Shown one piece after another: positions 61,388 through 64,000 of a stretch of 64,000 nucleotides of DNA. Both the position numbers and the translations under genes were made by a program. Location of the stretch: the NCBI RefSeq assembly GCF_033705735.1, contig NZ_CP131130.1:62001-126000 (forward strand). The letters run 5' to 3'. The notes beneath the pieces were generated by a model, which saw only the letters and a program-made list of their open reading frames with translations, searched no databases and was not told the origin of the DNA. Position 1 is the first letter of the stretch. Every line of letters begins with the position of its first letter. This DNA is from Shinella zoogloeoides (lineage in GTDB: Bacteria; Pseudomonadota; Alphaproteobacteria; Rhizobiales; Rhizobiaceae).

Positions 61388-62884
61388 ATGCCGATATCGA
61401 ACGCCGCCTTCGTGCGCTCGACCATCGTTCTGCTGCTCGCCGGCATGATCGCGCTGCTCGGCATCGTCGGCACGTCGCTCTGGCTCGCGGCCAAGGTGGA
61501 AACCTATTTCACCGGCTTCATCGAGCTGCGCGAGGTGCGCAGCGCGGCGGCCGACCTGCTGTCGACGCTGCAGGACGCCGAAACCGGCCAGCGCGGCTTC
61601 GTCATCACCCGCGATCCGAATTTCCGCGAGCCCTATGACGAGGCGCTGAAGGCCGTCGCCGAACGTCAGCAGGCGCTTGCCGAGAAGGCCGCCCGCTTTC
61701 CGCATTACGAGGAGCGCGTTCCCGACATAAAACGTCTCGTCTCCGAGAAGCTGGCCGAACTGGCCGGCGTCGTGGAGGCTGTCGAGCAGGGCCGGGCCGA
61801 CGATGCGATCAACGAGGTCAGGACCGACCGCGGCCGCCTGCTGATGGACCAGCTGCGCGAGCAGCTCGGTGCCATCATGGAGGACGCCGACGGCCGGCTG
61901 CAGGAGAGCGTCGCCGATACGCTCTGGTCGGCCGGCGCGCTGAAATGGACGACGGTGATCGGCGCCATCGCCATCATCGGCGTGCTGGGCGGGGCGATCG
62001 TGGTCATCGCGCAATATACCCGCGACATCATCGTCGCCCGCCGCGAGGTCGAGACGCTGAACGCGACCCTCGAAAAGCGGGTGGACGAGCGCACCGAGGA
62101 GCTGATCCGCGCCAACCAGGAGGTCCAGCGCTTCGCCTATATCGTGACCCACGACCTGCGCGCGCCGCTCGTCAACATCATGGGCTTCACCAGCGAGCTG
62201 CAGGCCTCGCTCTCCGCCATCCAGGCCTATGTGCTGGCGGACGGCAAGGCGCCGAGCGAGGCCGACATCATCGAGGCGCGCCGCGCCGCCGCCGAGGACC
62301 TGCCGGAGGCGATCGGCTTCATCCGCTCCTCCACCAAGAAAATGGACGGGCTCATCAACGCCATCCTGAAGATCTCGCGCGACGGGCGGCGGGAACTCAA
62401 GATCGAGCGGGTGGACCTCCGGGCGCTGGCCGAGACGGGCGCGGCGGCGGTCGGCCATCAGGTCGGTGAAGCGGGCGGCGTCGTCACCATCGACCGCAAC
62501 CTGCCGACGGTGGTTTCCGACCGGCTGTCGCTGGAGCAGGTCTTCGGCAACCTCTTCGACAATGCCATCAAGTACCAGTCGCCGGACCGGCCGCTGCGCA
62601 TTTCCGTCGCGGCGCGCAATGCGGGCCGGGCCGGCTTCTTCATCGATTTCACCGACAACGGCCGCGGCATCGCGCCGGACGACCATGAGCGCGTCTTCGA
62701 GCTTTTCCGCCGCTCGGGAACGCAGGACAAGCCGGGCGAGGGCATCGGCCTTGCCCATGTGCGTTCACTGATGCGCAATCTTGGCGGTGATATCGTGGTC
62801 AGATCCGAACTCGGGCAGGGGACGACCTTCGTGCTTCGTCTGCCGCCCGACCTCAGCAAGGTTGTCAGGAGTATGCAGGCATGA
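61388..62884 (+). CDS. Sensor histidine kinase with CHASE3 domain
   Basis: The ATG at 61388 follows GGGGGAAGGA. The 498-residue product has a membrane helix (about 12-35), then an extra-cytoplasmic CHASE3 domain (about 37-175, with LLSTLQDAETGQRGFVITRD). A second helix lies at about 183-208 and a coiled coil follows. The HisKA domain has the phospho-acceptor His in AYIVTHDLRAPLVNIMGF, and the ATPase domain has NLFDNAIKYQSPDR, DNGRGIAPDD and GEGIGLAHVRSLM. The stop overlaps the next gene (ATGA), a single-domain response regulator, so they are probably partners. Confidence 0.93.
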   Translation: MPISNAAFVRSTIVLLLAGMIALLGIVGTSLWLAAKVETYFTGFIELREVRSAAADLLSTLQDAETGQRGFVITRDPNFREPYDEALKAVAERQQALAEKAARFPHYEERVPDIKRLVSEKLAELAGVVEAVEQGRADDAINEVRTDRGRLLMDQLREQLGAIMEDADGRLQESVADTLWSAGALKWTTVIGAIAIIGVLGGAIVVIAQYTRDIIVARREVETLNATLEKRVDERTEELIRANQEVQRFAYIVTHDLRAPLVNIMGFTSELQASLSAIQAYVLADGKAPSEADIIEARRAAAEDLPEAIGFIRSSTKKMDGLINAILKISRDGRRELKIERVDLRALAETGAAAVGHQVGEAGGVVTIDRNLPTVVSDRLSLEQVFGNLFDNAIKYQSPDRPLRISVAARNAGRAGFFIDFTDNGRGIAPDDHERVFELFRRSGTQDKPGEGIGLAHVRSLMRNLGGDIVVRSELGQGTTFVLRLPPDLSKVVRSMQA

Positions 62885-63327
62885 ACGGTTTGGGCAAGGA
62901 AGTCACCATCGTGATGGTCGAGGACGACGAGGGCCATGCGCGCCTCATCGAGAAGAACATCCGCCGTGCCGGCGTGCACAACGAGATCGTGCCCTTCACC
63001 AACGGCACCGAGGCGCTCGACTTCGTGCTCGGCAAGGACCGCAGCGGCCTTTCCAGCGCCGGCAAGTTCCTGCTGATCCTGCTCGACCTCAATCTGCCGG
63101 ACATGTCGGGCATCGACATCCTGCAGAAGATCAAGTCCAACATCCACACCAAGCGCCTGCCGGTCGTTATCCTCACGACGACCGACGACGAGCGGGAAAT
63201 CCAGCGCTGCTACGATCTCGGCGCCAATGTCTACATCACCAAGCCGGTCGAATATGAAAGCTTCGCCCATGCGATCCGCCAGCTCGGCCTGTTCTTCTCC
63301 GTGATCCAGATTCCCGAGACGCAATAA
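62881..63327 (+). CDS. Single-domain response regulator
   Basis: A 148-residue receiver domain of the Rcp1/CheY-like class. It has MVEDDEGHARLIEKNIRRAG (acidic pocket), the phospho-acceptor Asp in LILLDLNLPDMSGIDIL, the Thr of VVILTTTDDE and the Lys of VYITKPVEYESF. No output domain is present. It overlaps the CHASE3 kinase gene and directly precedes the next receiver/kinase gene, so it may relay phosphate between the two kinases. Confidence 0.93.
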   Translation: MNGLGKEVTIVMVEDDEGHARLIEKNIRRAGVHNEIVPFTNGTEALDFVLGKDRSGLSSAGKFLLILLDLNLPDMSGIDILQKIKSNIHTKRLPVVILTTTDDEREIQRCYDLGANVYITKPVEYESFAHAIRQLGLFFSVIQIPETQ

Positions 63328-64000
63328 ATGAGGGAAGGCCCCGTCCGCATCCTCTATATCGACGACGATCCCATCCTCGCCCGGCTCGCCCAGCGGGCGC
63401 TGGGCCGTCTCGGCTATGAGGTGCTGCATGCCGAAGAGGTCGAGCGCGGCCGCGAAATGCTGGCCGAGGAGCGTTTCGACGCCATCGTGCTCGACCATTT
63501 CCTGAAGGCCGGCACGGGCCTTTCCTTCCTCAAGGAGCTCGCCGATGCGCCGGACCCGGTGCCGGTGGTCTATGTCACCGGCTCCAACGACGCGCAGGTC
63601 GCCGTCGAGGCGCTGAAGGCGGGGGCGGCCGACTATGTCATCAAGTCGGTCGGCGACGATTTCATGCCGCTCCTGGCCAATGCGCTCGGCCAGGCGCTGG
63701 AAAACGCCGAGCTGCGGCGCGCCAAGCTGAAGGCCGAGAAGGAGATCCGCGCCGCCAAGGAGCGCGCCGAGATCCTGCTGGCCGAGGTGAATCACCGCGT
63801 CGGCAATTCGCTGGCGCTCGCCGCCGCCCTCATCCGCCTGCAGATGTCGAGCGCCCCCGACGGAGCGGTCAAGGAGGCGCTGTCGGAAACGCAGGCGCGC
63901 ATCACCGCCATCGCCGGCATCCATCGCCGCCTCTACACCTCCGAGGACGTGCGCCATGTCGACATGGGCGCCTATCTCTCGACGCTGCTTTCCGAGCTCG
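63328..64000 (+). CDS. Response regulator fused to HWE/HisKA_2-type histidine kinase (partial)
   Basis: Open at the window end; 224 codons are visible. The start ATG touches the previous stop codon. A receiver domain (about 1-125) has LYIDDDPILARLAQRALGRL, the acceptor Asp in AIVLDHFLKAGTGLSF and the Lys-Ser of VIKSVGDD. A coiled coil follows and then the phospho-acceptor His in LLAEVNHRVGNSLALAAALI, characteristic of HWE/HisKA_2 kinases. The ATPase domain lies beyond 64000. Such kinases can feed the PhyR/NepR/EcfG general stress pathway of alphaproteobacteria; that link is inferred. Confidence 0.88.
   Translation, partial: MREGPVRILYIDDDPILARLAQRALGRLGYEVLHAEEVERGREMLAEERFDAIVLDHFLKAGTGLSFLKELADAPDPVPVVYVTGSNDAQVAVEALKAGAADYVIKSVGDDFMPLLANALGQALENAELRRAKLKAEKEIRAAKERAEILLAEVNHRVGNSLALAAALIRLQMSSAPDGAVKEALSETQARITAIAGIHRRLYTSEDVRHVDMGAYLSTLLSEL

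Overview
This window is a high-GC, densely packed piece of an alphaproteobacterial chromosome, most likely from the Rhizobiaceae (Rhizobium, Sinorhizobium, Agrobacterium or Shinella type). The assignment rests on gene order and on lineage markers: pstC-pstA-pstB-phoU-phoB, rpmH-rnpA-yidC-engB near argB, a dapD/dapE cluster, argD-argF-hslO, the alphaproteobacterial cell-cycle factor gcrA, a SAM-II riboswitch before metZ, and rhizobial-type intergenic palindromic repeats. I see no insertion sequence, prophage, CRISPR array or rRNA. Nearly all of it reads as core chromosome.

Layout. 1-5.2 kb: high-affinity phosphate transport and the PhoB regulator. 5.4-10.2 kb (minus): a chemoreceptor, ribokinase and RmuC. 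10.3-12.6 kb: def-fmt-truA, ending in a repeat. 12.7-15.8 kb (minus): dapD, a DUF805 protein, dapE and a membrane protein. 15.9-20.6 kb: a LOG-family protein, an eight-EF-hand secreted protein, a HAD nucleotidase, a DMT exporter and argB. 20.8-24.7 kb: a lone anti-sigma-like protein, then engB, yidC, rnpA and rpmH with a clear promoter. 25.1-28.8 kb: a second chemoreceptor and a histidine kinase. 28.9-30.8 kb: tRNA-Arg and an AraC/SDR pair. 31.1-35.3 kb: a lipoprotein hydrolase, a DUF1236 protein, a metallophosphodiesterase and a hydroxyproline epimerase-type enzyme. 35.4-38.6 kb: a FecR-domain protein convergent with a Crp-family regulator and a CHASE2 adenylate cyclase. 39-45.8 kb: DoxX, pyrE, a sugar kinase, gcrA, argD, argF and hslO. 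45.9-48.9 kb: apaG, metZ with its riboswitch, and a long dCTP deaminase. 49-55.6 kb: a LacI regulator, tRNA-Gly, an ABC binding protein with an unusual permease, an SDR and a GH42 beta-galactosidase. 55.6-64 kb: a processive glycosyltransferase, a secreted solute-binding-like protein, an S24 repressor, two DMT exporters, and a CHASE3 kinase/response regulator/HWE-kinase set cut by the window end.

How the parts work together. The phosphate operon couples uptake (PstCAB) to signalling (PhoU, PhoB). dapD/dapE, argB/argD/argF and metZ are scattered pieces of lysine, arginine and methionine synthesis. Three kinds of control can be read directly from the DNA. They are a SAM-II aptamer followed by a terminator ahead of metZ, LacI-type palindromes in front of both the lacI-like gene and the ABC genes, and a dense cluster of GANTC methylation sites with a near-consensus CtrA box between gcrA and argD.

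The most interesting candidate systems are four. One is a compact cyclic-nucleotide locus (FecR protein, CHASE2 cyclase, Crp regulator, nearby phosphodiesterase). The second is the GANTC/CtrA-rich gcrA-argD intergenic region. The third is the ABC permease that carries extra membrane segments and an embedded binding-protein-like segment, with no ATPase gene beside it. The fourth is the cellulose-synthase-like glycosyltransferase with a GspE-N-type N-terminus.
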